From positions 1 to 64,000 of the forward strand of contig JAYVZE010000207.1 of the NCBI GenBank assembly GCA_043783625.1: a stretch of DNA of 64,000 nucleotides, given 5' to 3'. The notes beneath the pieces were generated by a model. That model was not told the DNA's origin and searched no databases. It saw only the letters and a program-made list of their open reading frames with translations. This document shows, one piece after another, positions 42,676 through 52,636 of this stretch (position 1 is its first letter; every line of letters begins with the position of its first letter). Origin of the DNA: JAFDVL01 sp043783625 (GTDB lineage: Bacteria; Acidobacteriota; Blastocatellia; RBC074). Position numbers and translations under genes: made by a program.

Positions 42676-45600
42676 TTGAAAATACCTACTTTCCGTTCAT
42701 CGAAAGAATTATTGCAAGTTGTTATCAATCGCCGCTTACCGCGCCATTTCGGGCGACAATTCATCAGCCTGATTCTGGCAATCACCTTGATTACAAATCC
42801 ATTATTGGCAGCTCCACAAGGATTCACGTTGCTCGGACACGAGATGAGTTACGGTGCCTCGTTCTGGTGGCATAACAGCGGCTGGGCAGCGAAGACCGCA
42901 AAATGGTTGCCGCAACAAACCAAACCAGCAGACACGAAGGGCTGGGACGGGAAAGGCGCGCCACCAAATACACCACCTGAACCCAAGGAACAGGAAAAGC
43001 AAAGTGACCGCGATTACAAAGTCCAAAGCATTGAGATTTCGCCGCGTGACGTCGTCATTCAGACAGGCGAGAAAATCATTTTTTCGGCGATTGCGTACGA
43101 CCAAAGCGGCAACATGATTCCCGGCGTGAAATTCACGTGGGATGGCAACGATGAAAACAAAAAACGTAAGATGAGCTTAACCCCGAACGGGGAATTTTCT
43201 TCGCCAGTGGCGGGTAATTACAAGGTGACAGTGGAGGCTCTCGGCAAAAAAGACAGCGTTAAAGTAGATGTTGTCGGAGAGCAGATTAACCCCAATGAGA
43301 AGGGATTTCCAGGCGAGCCAGTGTCTTCACAGGATGATCCTAAGCCAGCCAAAATCGGGTTGCGAAATTTCGCGCCGAATGTGCCGAAAGAAGCCGCCCC
43401 GCTCCGTCAAAACGAAGCTGACAAATTAGCGAAACTTACTGGTAAAGCTACCCGTGCTGCCACCACTGCCGTAGCCGCAGTGCAAGGCGGAAATTATGAT
43501 TATTATCAATGGAATGCCAGCAATTACACCACTGCGGATGATCCGGGGCGCGAAGTTGGGCAACCCGCAGGGCACGCGGTAGACGGCGGCGCAGGCAGTG
43601 GCAACTTTCAATTCTCAGCTCCAATCATCGGGATGGACGGACGCGGGATTGATCTGAGTTTAGCAATGAATTACAACTCGCGTCTGTGGCATAAAAACGG
43701 CACGGATATGTACTTCGATATTGATAATGATTACATTCCCGGCTGGACATTTGGCTTTGGCAAAATCATCACCGCAGGCACTGGTTTTATGCTGATTGAT
43801 GCCGATGGCACACGGCACAGCTATGGCGGAAATACGTGGAATTACTCAGCACCGAATACATCATTGCAAGGCTTTGACGGCTATACGAAAGATGGAACTT
43901 TTATTAATTATTGGGCAAAAGGATACAAGCCGCAATTTAACAGCACAATTCTTGAAGCACGAGCCTGGTTGCCAAATGGTACGACCATTGTCTACGGCGC
44001 ATCTACGAAGTTGACTGCCTATCCAACTCTTATCACGGATGCCAACGGTAACGTCATGACGATTACCTACCGAAACAATCAAGGTCCGAACATTGATACG
44101 ATTACAGATACGTTAGGGCGGATGGTCAAATTTAAATATGCGCCGTTTAATGGTAAAGATGTCGTGGTAGCAGTCACAGTTCCGGGCTTCAACGGCGGCG
44201 CGGATCGCGTGGCCGTGCAATATGCGTATGACACTCGAAATTTAACTCTCGCCGGAGCCAACTACGGGTTTAGTGGCGTCACGCCGCGTGTGCAAAACAG
44301 CCTGATTACGGTGATGAAGGCGATTTATTATCCTGCCACCAATACCGGATATTGGTTTGGCGATAGTGATTCCTATTCGAATTATGGAATGATTCGCAAA
44401 GTCAGCGAACGCCGTGCGATGGTGTGCAGCAATCCCAACGATACCACGGCGCAAGCTAATATTGTCCCGGCAGGCGCAGGCACGATGTCACGTCAAATGG
44501 TGTATTCCCATACGACCTTGCCCGGTTACAGCGGAACTACCGGAACACTCTCAGATGTACCGACCTACGACCGGATGACGGAAGATTGGTCTGGACGCCA
44601 GCCCAGCATTCCCCAACCCGTGACAGAATATTCGGTAGTGACCGGAGCTAGTACGATTGTGACGCGCATCACGCGTAGTAATATCGCAACCGAAGAACTA
44701 ACGACGGAACAAATCACTGACAATAACTCAGCTTCGCAGACGTACGGATTATTACTGGAAGACAAAACCTTCCCGAATAAAACTTCGACTACACCGCTCA
44801 GAAAATCCAAAGTGTATTGGGAAGTTCCATTTTCTACCTTGAATTACGGGTCGCCGCGTCCGAACCATATGGAAATCACGGATGAACGCAATCAGATGAC
44901 CACGACAAATTATACTTACGGAACAAACTTTAATCAGGTCACTGATGTCAGGGAGCTTGGCTGGAGTAATCAATTGCTGCGCCGCACGCACACAGATTAC
45001 ATCAACACGACCAATTACATCGGCGCGTCGAGCAGTGGTTCTAATGGCAACTATAGCAGTTACAGCGGACGCCATATTTTCAGTCTGGTCAGTGCGGTAG
45101 ATGTTTACGGACCGGATGACACAACGAGAGTTTCGCGCACGGAATATCAATATGATGGACAAACGTTAATGGATACGCCGGGTGTGGTGCGACACAGCGA
45201 CGCCTCGAATCCGTATGATCCGGGATACCAATCTTGCGACTGGGTCTGGAATCCCAACCTTGGTCAAGCTGGTGAGTATGAATATATCTGTAACACGTAT
45301 TATACCTATGATGCCAGCACGAACTATCGCGGCAATGTCACGAATGTGAAACGCTCTGCTGATGCGGTGAATTACAGCACAGATACCAATGCGCTGATAG
45401 AAACGCGCAGCTATGACATTTGCGGAAATCTGCGCGTGGCATCTACTTCGTGCTGCGAACAAACGAGTTTCAATTACACTTCCGCGACGGCGTATGCCTG
45501 GCCTTCGTCGGTGACGCGCGGTTCGGCGACTGATCCGACGCAGCAAAACACCAGCAGCACGGTCTATGATTACAATACAGGATTAGTGAATAACGCGACC

Positions 45601-48600
45601 GATGCCAATAACCGGACTTCCAGCGTGGTCTATCACGCGACAACCTTGCGTCCGGTTTTTGAATATTCTCCCACCGGAGGCTATGCCTATCACGAATATT
45701 ACGATGATGCGATGGTCGTCGTGGATATGGTGTATGAGGCGGGACTGAACGGCGGTAACTGGGCGAATCGCGTAGATAAATATCTGGACGGCTATGGTCG
45801 CGCCGAAGCGGAAATCGGCTTCACTGTCGGGTATGCCATGGATGTCGTGGATACCGCGTACGACCGCTTCGGGCGCATTCTGAAACAATCCCGACCTTAT
45901 CGGCGTAACGCGGATTGGTCGGTCAATGAAACGCCGCAGTTTAGCTTTTACAACTACGATGTGCAGGATCGGATTACCAGTGTGGTCGCGCCGGATAACA
46001 GTACAACCTCTCGCTATTACAACGAATCCACTTATCCGGGCGTCGCCACTGCCGGAGCGTTGGGAAACACCATTCGCGTCAAAGATGCGTGGAACCGTGA
46101 ACGCTGGGCGAGAAGCGATGAACAGGGGCGCATGGTAGAAGTCGTCGAACCGAATCCAACTGGCACAGGTGCTTTGACGACCGGTGGGTTCAAAACGAAT
46201 TATGCCTACAACCCGCTCGGTAATGTGACAACCGTCACGCAAGGCGCGCAAACGCGCAGTTTCAAATACGATTCCCTCGGACGGTTAACGAATCAGAAAT
46301 TAGCGGAACGCGCCGCCACGCTCAACGACAGCGGAGCGACGGGGACGACGTGGAGTGATTATTTCAAATATGACAATCGAGGAAATTTAATTCAACGCAT
46401 TGATGCGCGACGTGTCAAAACCAATTTCAATTACGCGAGCGATCCGCTCAATCGCCTGCAAAATGTGAGCTATGACAAATCTGCCGCGCCCAATGCCACC
46501 AATATTCTGGATGCGGCAACGGTGACGTATAGCTATGAAAATACCGCTGGCAAAGACAAGACGCGCTTAGTGAGTACGAGTTTGACCGCCGTCAATGGTT
46601 TGCTGGCAGGCTTTGGGAATCAATCGTTTGTTTATGACAGCGAAGGACGATTAAGTTCCGCTTCACAGAATTATGGTAACAGCCGTTTTGCCACAAGTAC
46701 TTACGTTTTTGATACACTGGATCGTGTCAGTCAGGCGAATTATCCCGCCCTCACCGGACAGGTTGGCGCACCCGTCAGGCAGGCTGTGCCGACGTACGAC
46801 ATTGCCAGCCGCTTACAGCAGTTAACCTATAACGGAACCGCGATGGCGACGAATGCGGTGTATAATGCGGCGAGCCAGACGACCAGTTTGAACTTAGGGA
46901 ATACAACGCAGGAACAGTACACGTTTGATCCGCTGACGGGTTTGTTAACGCAGCAAAAAGTCTTACAGGGCGCGAATACGCATGTGGATTTGGAATACAA
47001 TTACACGCTCGCCAACGCGACAAATAATGTTGGCGCGAAGACGGGGCAACTCGCTTTCATCAAAGACAACAAGGGAACCAGTGGGAATCGCAATCGCGCT
47101 TACACCTATGACAAGTTAGGGCGGCTGACACAGGCGAATGGCGGCTCAGGCGGCACACTGTGGAGCCAGACCTACGCTTACGACCAATACGGAAATCGGA
47201 CGAGTGTAGCGAAGACGGGGAATTCAGCCGGAGGCGGCGCGATTGATTCCGACGGGATCGCCAGTCTGACGTTCAATGCCGCGACAAATCGGATCACGAC
47301 AGCGAATTTCGTTTATGACGAAGCCGGAAACCAGACACAGAGCAACGAAAACGGCTCCATCAGGAACTATCGGTATGACGCGGCGGGGCGGCTCTATGAT
47401 GTGAAAGATGCTGGCAATACGAATTTGCTGGCAACGTACAGTTACGGCGCGAGCAATCAGCGGTTACAGTTGATTGAGAGCGGCTTGACGTGCTTGTACG
47501 CGTGGGAAGGCGGGAGCGTCATTGCGGAATACAACGGCGCGAATAACGGGATGGCGTGGACGAAGAGTTACATTTATCTCGGCGGCAGATTGCTGGCGAC
47601 GGAAGCACCGCTGTCAGTTTTTACGACCGAAACGAAATACCATCATCCTGACAGGTTGGGGACACGCTTAGTCACGAGCAGTACTGGTGTAGTCGTGAGT
47701 GAAAATATCAGCCTGCCATTTGGCTGCACGATCAGCGGCGAATCCATCAACCTCGCAGGCAGTGCGACGAAGAAACGATTCACGAGCTATGATCGCAGCG
47801 ACACCACGAAACTGGATTACGCCGTCAATCGGCATTATTCCTCCGCACAGGGACGATTCACACAGGTTGATCCCATTGGGATGAGTGCGACAAATCTAAG
47901 TGACCCGCAGAGTCTAAACCTGTACGCTTATTGCGGGAATGACCCAATTAATCAGCTTGATCCTGATGGTTTGTTTAGCTTGAAAAGTTTATTTAGCGGG
48001 ATTAGAAAGGCTTTCTCTAATATATGGGTTCGAATTGCTGTATTGGCAGCTTTGACAGTAATTTCTTTAGGTTTATTAGGACCTTTGACAGCACCAACTA
48101 TTATCTCCAATTTGGGATTTAGTATTGGTGGAAGTGCGACAGTTGCAGTAACAGCAGGCACACATCTTACCTTAGTGGGGTGGGCAACAATTGGGCTATC
48201 AGCAGCTTCAGGCATAGGGCTGCCAACTTTGGGAGGCTATGGAGGGTTTAGGACTCCGCCTTTCAATGGCGCGAGTGGTGCAAGTGCGATAAATAGTTTC
48301 TTACCACAGGCTAGTTCTCCCTCATCATTAATTGACTATGATGGTGCAATCCGCGCCGCACGTATTGCCCTGAAAAGACCGCAATGTCGAAACCTTATTG
48401 CAGGATCATCGGGTAAAAACCCAACAAAATTACTTAATGACTTGTTAAATAGGGGGCAATTTAAATTTGATGTCAGTATAGCTGTAGATGGATCCTTTGC
48501 AGGAACTAATGGTCCGGGGGTGACTTCAAAAGTAGGGTTAAGCCATGGTTTTTATACTGATCAAACTGTAAACGGTAAGACAACAGCCTTTAATGTTACA

Positions 48601-48768
48601 CGAACTCAAGCGGGAGCAATAACAATATTACATGAACTATCCCATGCAACAGGTAAATTCACACATACACCAGGCAGACCAGGCTTTGATTTCTACGCGG
48701 ATGCTAGTATGGGTGTTAATGCCCCTGGTTCGCTAAACGATAAGGTAGCCAAGGCTTGTTTTAAGTGA
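42676..48768 (+). CDS. Secreted RHS/YD-repeat polymorphic toxin, HExxH tip
   Basis: A 2030-residue protein if started at TTG 42676, which follows GGAGA and gives a good signal peptide (FISLILAITLITNPLLAAP); the frame is open to 42448. Residues about 115-200 form a Big/Ig-like domain (VQSIEISPRDVVIQTGEKII), then come many YD repeats (about 270-1700: YDxxGRL-type units) and the RHS core (RHYSSAQGRFTQVDPIGM, LNLYAYCGNDPINQLDPDGL) near 1720-1765. The variable tip has hydrophobic segments (1785-1850) and a C-terminal domain with TILHELSHATG (HELSH at 1986-1990), a zinc metallopeptidase-like motif. RHS proteins enclose and release such tips as toxins. Confidence 0.9.
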   Translation: MKIPTFRSSKELLQVVINRRLPRHFGRQFISLILAITLITNPLLAAPQGFTLLGHEMSYGASFWWHNSGWAAKTAKWLPQQTKPADTKGWDGKGAPPNTPPEPKEQEKQSDRDYKVQSIEISPRDVVIQTGEKIIFSAIAYDQSGNMIPGVKFTWDGNDENKKRKMSLTPNGEFSSPVAGNYKVTVEALGKKDSVKVDVVGEQINPNEKGFPGEPVSSQDDPKPAKIGLRNFAPNVPKEAAPLRQNEADKLAKLTGKATRAATTAVAAVQGGNYDYYQWNASNYTTADDPGREVGQPAGHAVDGGAGSGNFQFSAPIIGMDGRGIDLSLAMNYNSRLWHKNGTDMYFDIDNDYIPGWTFGFGKIITAGTGFMLIDADGTRHSYGGNTWNYSAPNTSLQGFDGYTKDGTFINYWAKGYKPQFNSTILEARAWLPNGTTIVYGASTKLTAYPTLITDANGNVMTITYRNNQGPNIDTITDTLGRMVKFKYAPFNGKDVVVAVTVPGFNGGADRVAVQYAYDTRNLTLAGANYGFSGVTPRVQNSLITVMKAIYYPATNTGYWFGDSDSYSNYGMIRKVSERRAMVCSNPNDTTAQANIVPAGAGTMSRQMVYSHTTLPGYSGTTGTLSDVPTYDRMTEDWSGRQPSIPQPVTEYSVVTGASTIVTRITRSNIATEELTTEQITDNNSASQTYGLLLEDKTFPNKTSTTPLRKSKVYWEVPFSTLNYGSPRPNHMEITDERNQMTTTNYTYGTNFNQVTDVRELGWSNQLLRRTHTDYINTTNYIGASSSGSNGNYSSYSGRHIFSLVSAVDVYGPDDTTRVSRTEYQYDGQTLMDTPGVVRHSDASNPYDPGYQSCDWVWNPNLGQAGEYEYICNTYYTYDASTNYRGNVTNVKRSADAVNYSTDTNALIETRSYDICGNLRVASTSCCEQTSFNYTSATAYAWPSSVTRGSATDPTQQNTSSTVYDYNTGLVNNATDANNRTSSVVYHATTLRPVFEYSPTGGYAYHEYYDDAMVVVDMVYEAGLNGGNWANRVDKYLDGYGRAEAEIGFTVGYAMDVVDTAYDRFGRILKQSRPYRRNADWSVNETPQFSFYNYDVQDRITSVVAPDNSTTSRYYNESTYPGVATAGALGNTIRVKDAWNRERWARSDEQGRMVEVVEPNPTGTGALTTGGFKTNYAYNPLGNVTTVTQGAQTRSFKYDSLGRLTNQKLAERAATLNDSGATGTTWSDYFKYDNRGNLIQRIDARRVKTNFNYASDPLNRLQNVSYDKSAAPNATNILDAATVTYSYENTAGKDKTRLVSTSLTAVNGLLAGFGNQSFVYDSEGRLSSASQNYGNSRFATSTYVFDTLDRVSQANYPALTGQVGAPVRQAVPTYDIASRLQQLTYNGTAMATNAVYNAASQTTSLNLGNTTQEQYTFDPLTGLLTQQKVLQGANTHVDLEYNYTLANATNNVGAKTGQLAFIKDNKGTSGNRNRAYTYDKLGRLTQANGGSGGTLWSQTYAYDQYGNRTSVAKTGNSAGGGAIDSDGIASLTFNAATNRITTANFVYDEAGNQTQSNENGSIRNYRYDAAGRLYDVKDAGNTNLLATYSYGASNQRLQLIESGLTCLYAWEGGSVIAEYNGANNGMAWTKSYIYLGGRLLATEAPLSVFTTETKYHHPDRLGTRLVTSSTGVVVSENISLPFGCTISGESINLAGSATKKRFTSYDRSDTTKLDYAVNRHYSSAQGRFTQVDPIGMSATNLSDPQSLNLYAYCGNDPINQLDPDGLFSLKSLFSGIRKAFSNIWVRIAVLAALTVISLGLLGPLTAPTIISNLGFSIGGSATVAVTAGTHLTLVGWATIGLSAASGIGLPTLGGYGGFRTPPFNGASGASAINSFLPQASSPSSLIDYDGAIRAARIALKRPQCRNLIAGSSGKNPTKLLNDLLNRGQFKFDVSIAVDGSFAGTNGPGVTSKVGLSHGFYTDQTVNGKTTAFNVTRTQAGAITILHELSHATGKFTHTPGRPGFDFYADASMGVNAPGSLNDKVAKACFK
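47311..47975 (+). repeat. RHS core DNA, repeated three times in the locus
   Basis: This part of the full-length RHS gene recurs at high nucleotide identity at about 49965-50480 and 51680-52340. All three copies end at the same place, just after the codons for NDPINQ, beyond which sequences differ completely. Such shared flanks allow homologous exchange of toxin tips. Confidence 0.9.
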
Positions 48769-48803
48769 CGTAATTTGCCGGACTTCTACTGAGGTGATAA
48801 TGT

Positions 48804-49958
48804 ATGAAAAAGATTGAAAATGAACTTCCTAAGTTCCTTGGGTTACTTAGTGTTATAGTGTTTTTGTGTGCCGCACTTAGTACTTGTCGCAACCAGATAT
48901 CTACAGACAATACAACTTCTACTAATGAATTGCATTCAACTGGCATAAAAAATAATGCTAACATGACTCCAGTAACAGTAGAAAAAGAAGAGAAAAGAGG
49001 CTTTATTTCTTGGGCAAGAGATGTAGCTTTCAAGAACAATTCAGCTTGGATATTGACTCAAACAGATGAATTAGTTTTGACTAATAATAATGGGAAAGAT
49101 TGGAGTACAATTTCCACTAAAGCTTATCAAGGATTTCGGTGCTTAATGTTTGTTAATGATAATGAAGGTTTGGCACTCAACTCTGTAGGGGAAATACTGA
49201 AAACGATTGATGCAGGGAAGACTTGGAAGAAAATTTCTAGTGTTCTTTTGAATCCCGGCGAAATTGAATACGGCGCACAGATGAAATTTACCGATGAGCT
49301 GGAAGGGATAATCGTAGTAACCCCAGGCTATGTTTTGAAGACTCAAGATGGCGGCAAAAGCTGGCAAGAACTACACCCATTCAATGCGACTAAAAATCTA
49401 CATTGCGCGTTAACTGGCGGTATATCAATAATAGGTGACAATATTTGGTTAACGGCAGAGCCGGGAATGCTTCTCAAATCTGAAGATAGAGGAAAAACAT
49501 GGTCATTTCAGAAAATACAAAACGCGGAAGGCTTGATTTATGATGTTTTTTTCATCAGTGAAAAAACAGGTTGGATTACCGGGTTTCCTGGACTTGGTGT
49601 TTTCCGAACAGATAATTCTGGAGCCAATTGGAAGGTACAATTTCCTTTTATCTCTTCTTCAAAAAGTGTTGCTATAAATTCGCTATACTTTATTAATGAG
49701 AATGAGGGCTGGGCTGTTGGTCAAAATAAGTGGGGAAAGAATGGTCGCGGAATGGGTCACGGCGCTGTCTTGCATACGGTAGATGGAGGTACAAGCTGGA
49801 AGCAGGTTCAAGTGGGCAAAGGGGATAGTATTTGCTCTTGGGTACACTTTACCGATGTAAATCAAGGGTGGATTCTTGATCGTAACAATATTTATCACAC
49901 AAATAATAAAGGGGAGACTTGGGAATTAGTAAAAAGTCTTACAATAGTAAAAAAATGA
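48804..49958 (+). CDS. Ycf48-like beta-propeller lipoprotein, candidate immunity protein
   Basis: A 384-residue exported protein with a hydrophobic leader ending in a lipobox-like LSTC (Cys about 28; Thr at -1 is unusual). The rest has six Asp-box or BNR-like repeats: KTIDAGKTW, KTQDGGKSW, KSEDRGKTW, RTDNSGANW, HTVDGGTSW, HTNNKGETW, the pattern of Ycf48-type seven-bladed propellers. It lies directly after the RHS tip and before a displaced RHS module, the place where an immunity gene is expected; propeller immunity proteins of this sort are not something I recognise. Alternatively an unrelated surface protein caught in the locus. AT-rich compared with the RHS core. Confidence 0.65.
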   Translation: MKKIENELPKFLGLLSVIVFLCAALSTCRNQISTDNTTSTNELHSTGIKNNANMTPVTVEKEEKRGFISWARDVAFKNNSAWILTQTDELVLTNNNGKDWSTISTKAYQGFRCLMFVNDNEGLALNSVGEILKTIDAGKTWKKISSVLLNPGEIEYGAQMKFTDELEGIIVVTPGYVLKTQDGGKSWQELHPFNATKNLHCALTGGISIIGDNIWLTAEPGMLLKSEDRGKTWSFQKIQNAEGLIYDVFFISEKTGWITGFPGLGVFRTDNSGANWKVQFPFISSSKSVAINSLYFINENEGWAVGQNKWGKNGRGMGHGAVLHTVDGGTSWKQVQVGKGDSICSWVHFTDVNQGWILDRNNIYHTNNKGETWELVKSLTIVKK

Positions 49959-49977
49959 TTCGCTGGTCGAGAGCGGC

Positions 49978-51255
49978 TTGACAACACTCTATGCTTGGGA
50001 AGGCGGGAGCGTTATTGCAGAATACAATGGAGCCAGCAATGGGATGGCGTGGACGAAGAGTTACATCTATCTCGGCGGCAGATTGCTGGCGACGGAAGCT
50101 CCGCTGACGACGAGTACCACGGAAATCAAATATCAACATCCTGATCGGCTGGGGACAAGGTTGGTGACGAGCAGCACAAGCGCAGTAGTCAGTGAAAACA
50201 TTAGCCTTCCCTTCGGAGCCACGATCAGCGGCGAATCTCTCAACCTCGCAGGCTCAGCGAGTAAGAAGAGATTCACGAGCTATGACCGCAGCGATACGAC
50301 GAAGCTGGATTACGCACTGAATCGGCATTACTCATCAGCGCAGGGCAGATTCACGCAGGTTGACCCGATTGGCATGAGTGCGACGAGTTTAGGCAATCCG
50401 CAGAGTCTTAACCTCTATGCTTATTGTGGAAATGACCCGATTAACCAAATTGACCCTGATGGTTTGTTTAGCTTTAAAAATTTGATTGGAAGTATCTATC
50501 GTGGCTTTGCTAAAGTTGCGGCGGTAATACTTGTTGTAGCCGTTATAATTGCACTCTCTATGTCTGGGCCCGCTGCACCGGGAGCCATGATGATTTTCAA
50601 AATGGTATTGGGAGCGGTCAAATTTGCAATAGATGGCTGGGGTAATGGTAATAAATTCCTGCAATATGTGAGTGCCGGAATAGGCGTTTATCTTGGCTTT
50701 TCTACAGGAGGAAGCTTGGCAAAAACGAATCCTACTTTTGGAGCAGCATCGGGATCAATTATCGGTGCTGTTAGTGGTTTTGTACAAACTCAACCTAAGC
50801 CACCATTGCCTGTAGATTATGGTATAATAAGAGGACTAGCTCTTGCGTTTATTCAGAGATATAATGCCAGATCAATCGCTAAAAAAAGGGAGTATGGAGG
50901 TGAAATTTGTCGAAATTCTAGCGGACAAATTTATGCTACTCCAGCAAGAAGAGGAACGGTAGCTGGCTTTACGCCACGCTCCTGTCCAAATAGTGATGCA
51001 AGAATCGGAGAATGGCACACACATGGAGCCAACACACCTGGTTACGATAACGAGAATTTTTCGGGGGTATCTGGTGGGAACCCAAACCCTGTTGATGATA
51101 TTAATTGGGCAGAAATAAGAAGTGTCCCTCTATTTTTAGGTACCCCATCGGGAGCAATCAAGGTTTATATCCCCAATAGTTCCATGGTTCAAGGACCAAG
51201 TCTTTCACGTATAAATGGTGGTAGATTTATTACATTTAAGGAGAGAACGCGATGA
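49978..51255 (+). CDS. Displaced RHS C-terminal module with DUF4329 (JAB-like) tip
   Basis: A 425-codon frame without a proper start (TTG at 49978). Residues 1-155 repeat the RHS core of the main gene (RFTSYDRSDTTKLDYALN, LNLYAYCGNDPINQIDPDGL). The tip has hydrophobic segments (170-260) and a C-terminal DUF4329 domain: EYGGEICRNSSGQIYATPA, then GEWHTHGAN and NPVDDINWA, consistent with a JAB/MPN metal site (Glu, HxH, Asp). Core identity begins abruptly at about 49965. Probably an unexpressed spare tip that can replace the main one by recombination. Its stop overlaps the next gene by ATGA. Confidence 0.75.
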   Translation: MTTLYAWEGGSVIAEYNGASNGMAWTKSYIYLGGRLLATEAPLTTSTTEIKYQHPDRLGTRLVTSSTSAVVSENISLPFGATISGESLNLAGSASKKRFTSYDRSDTTKLDYALNRHYSSAQGRFTQVDPIGMSATSLGNPQSLNLYAYCGNDPINQIDPDGLFSFKNLIGSIYRGFAKVAAVILVVAVIIALSMSGPAAPGAMMIFKMVLGAVKFAIDGWGNGNKFLQYVSAGIGVYLGFSTGGSLAKTNPTFGAASGSIIGAVSGFVQTQPKPPLPVDYGIIRGLALAFIQRYNARSIAKKREYGGEICRNSSGQIYATPARRGTVAGFTPRSCPNSDARIGEWHTHGANTPGYDNENFSGVSGGNPNPVDDINWAEIRSVPLFLGTPSGAIKVYIPNSSMVQGPSLSRINGGRFITFKERTR

Positions 51256-51668
51256 AGATGTACGTTATAATTTTCTTTGTTTTCATTTTTGTCGTTATTA
51301 CACCCCTCTCTAATCACTTAAATGACAGATATTTACTTATACCTATGAATAAAGAACTGGAGGAAAATAAAAAAAATAATGATGAAAGCTCTATTATGCA
51401 AAGTGTACCTGGAGAAGTAATTCAAGCTTTATTGGTTGCCCATGAATCTTTTCGTACCGATACTGATATACCGAAGCAAAAAAGAGTAATTCAAAATTAC
51501 TATATCTCAATCAACAAAGAATCCACTTTTTATAATATCTATTTTTCAGCGAAGAGTGGGCAAGGTGAATCGGATTCGTTAGGCGGAAAGACAAAGTTAG
51601 GTAAGAGCGTGAAGTACGTTGTTGACTCAAGAAGCTTCAAACTAGTATCTAAATATTTTATGAAGTAG
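51252..51668 (+). CDS. Candidate immunity protein for the DUF4329 tip
   Basis: A 138-residue protein with an N-terminal membrane helix (YVIIFFVFIFVVITPL) and a small extracytoplasmic or cytoplasmic domain (PGEVIQALLVAHESF, then QNYYISINKESTFYNIYFSA and a final helix). The strand-helix pattern resembles NTF2-like immunity proteins, but no family is recognised with confidence. ATGA overlap with the DUF4329 module is the normal toxin-immunity coupling. Confidence 0.6.
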   Translation: MKMYVIIFFVFIFVVITPLSNHLNDRYLLIPMNKELEENKKNNDESSIMQSVPGEVIQALLVAHESFRTDTDIPKQKRVIQNYYISINKESTFYNIYFSAKSGQGESDSLGGKTKLGKSVKYVVDSRSFKLVSKYFMK

Positions 51669-51674
51669 TGGTAA

Positions 51675-52379
51675 GAAACCGCCAAAGTCGGTAATCAAAC
51701 GCAGAGCAATGAAAACGGCTTCATCAGAAATTATCGGTATGACGCGGCGGGACGGCTCTATGATGTCAAGGACAGCAGCAATACCTTGCTGGCGACGTAC
51801 AGTTATGGCGCGAGCAATCAGCGGTTGCAATTGATTGAGGGCGGCTTGACGACGCTCTACGCGTGGGAAGGCGGGAGCGTCATGGCGGAATACAATGGAG
51901 CCAGCAACGGGATGGCGTGGACGAAAAGTTATGTTTATCTGGGCGGCAGATTATTAGCAACGGAAGCACCGCTGACAGTTTCTACGACCGAAACGAAATA
52001 TCAGCATCCTGACAGATTAGGCACACGCTTGGTGACGAGTAGCACAGGCGCAATCGTCAGTGAAAACATCAGCCTTCCATTCGGCTGCACGATCAGCGGC
52101 GAATCCCTCAACCTTGCAGGCAGTGCGACGAAGAAGAGATTCACGAGCTATGATCGCAGTGATACGACGAAGCTGGATTACGCAGTGAACAGGCATTATT
52201 CATCAGCGCAAGGTAGGTTCACACAGGTTGATCCCATTGGCATGGGTGCGACGAGTTTAAGTGATCCGCAAAGCTTGAATTTGTATGCTTATTGTGGGAA
52301 TGATCCGATCAATCAGCTTGACCCAGGTGGATTATTCAGTTGGAAGTCATTCTTAGAACGTCTAACAAAAAGAAAATGA
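51675..52379 (+). pseudogene. Second displaced RHS module, truncated tip
   Basis: A 234-codon open stretch (51675-52379) in frame with the RHS core but with a stop at 51672 and no upstream start; TTG or ATG starts inside are unconvincing. It begins with the YD-repeat segment NQTQSNENG...IRNYRYDAAGRL and runs through LNLYAYCGNDPINQLDPGGL, then ends after only about 14 tip residues (SWKSFLERLTKRK). Most of the toxin tip and any immunity gene are missing, so it looks like decay of a third module. Confidence 0.75.
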
Positions 52380-52636
52380 TAAGAACCGAAAGCAGATGAG
52401 ACTGCAAGCGAGAGAAACAAAAGCCTCGTGAATACCAGCTCTGCGGTCATCTCTGAGGCGTATGCGACGAAACTGATGCAAACCACGACAAAGTCTGTTC
52501 GACAGACCAACGATGTACTCCCAAACACGAAGATCATCATCCAATCGAATCATGAGGTCACGCTCAAGCGAAGACTCGTATTGGTGGGAATACTGCGTAG
52601 AATTTCTAATCGTCTTCTAGTTTCTGTTGGATTGCG
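52380..52636. other. Decayed spacer after the RHS locus
   Basis: A 257-bp stretch between the truncated RHS module and the glycosyltransferase stop. On the minus strand a short frame begins MIRLDDDLRVWEYIVGLSNR, which faintly recalls the start of four-helix-bundle (23S-intervening-sequence) proteins, but the frame breaks. No intact gene. Confidence 0.35.

Noticed and set aside
43000..47000. Many long minus-strand frames inside the RHS gene
   Set aside because: Repetitive YD-repeat DNA with skewed codon use produces antisense frames; none has recognisable domains.
52362..52553. Minus-strand frame resembling a four-helix-bundle (23S intervening sequence) protein
   Set aside because: Only the first 20 or so residues are suggestive, then the frame breaks; kept as part of a decayed spacer only.
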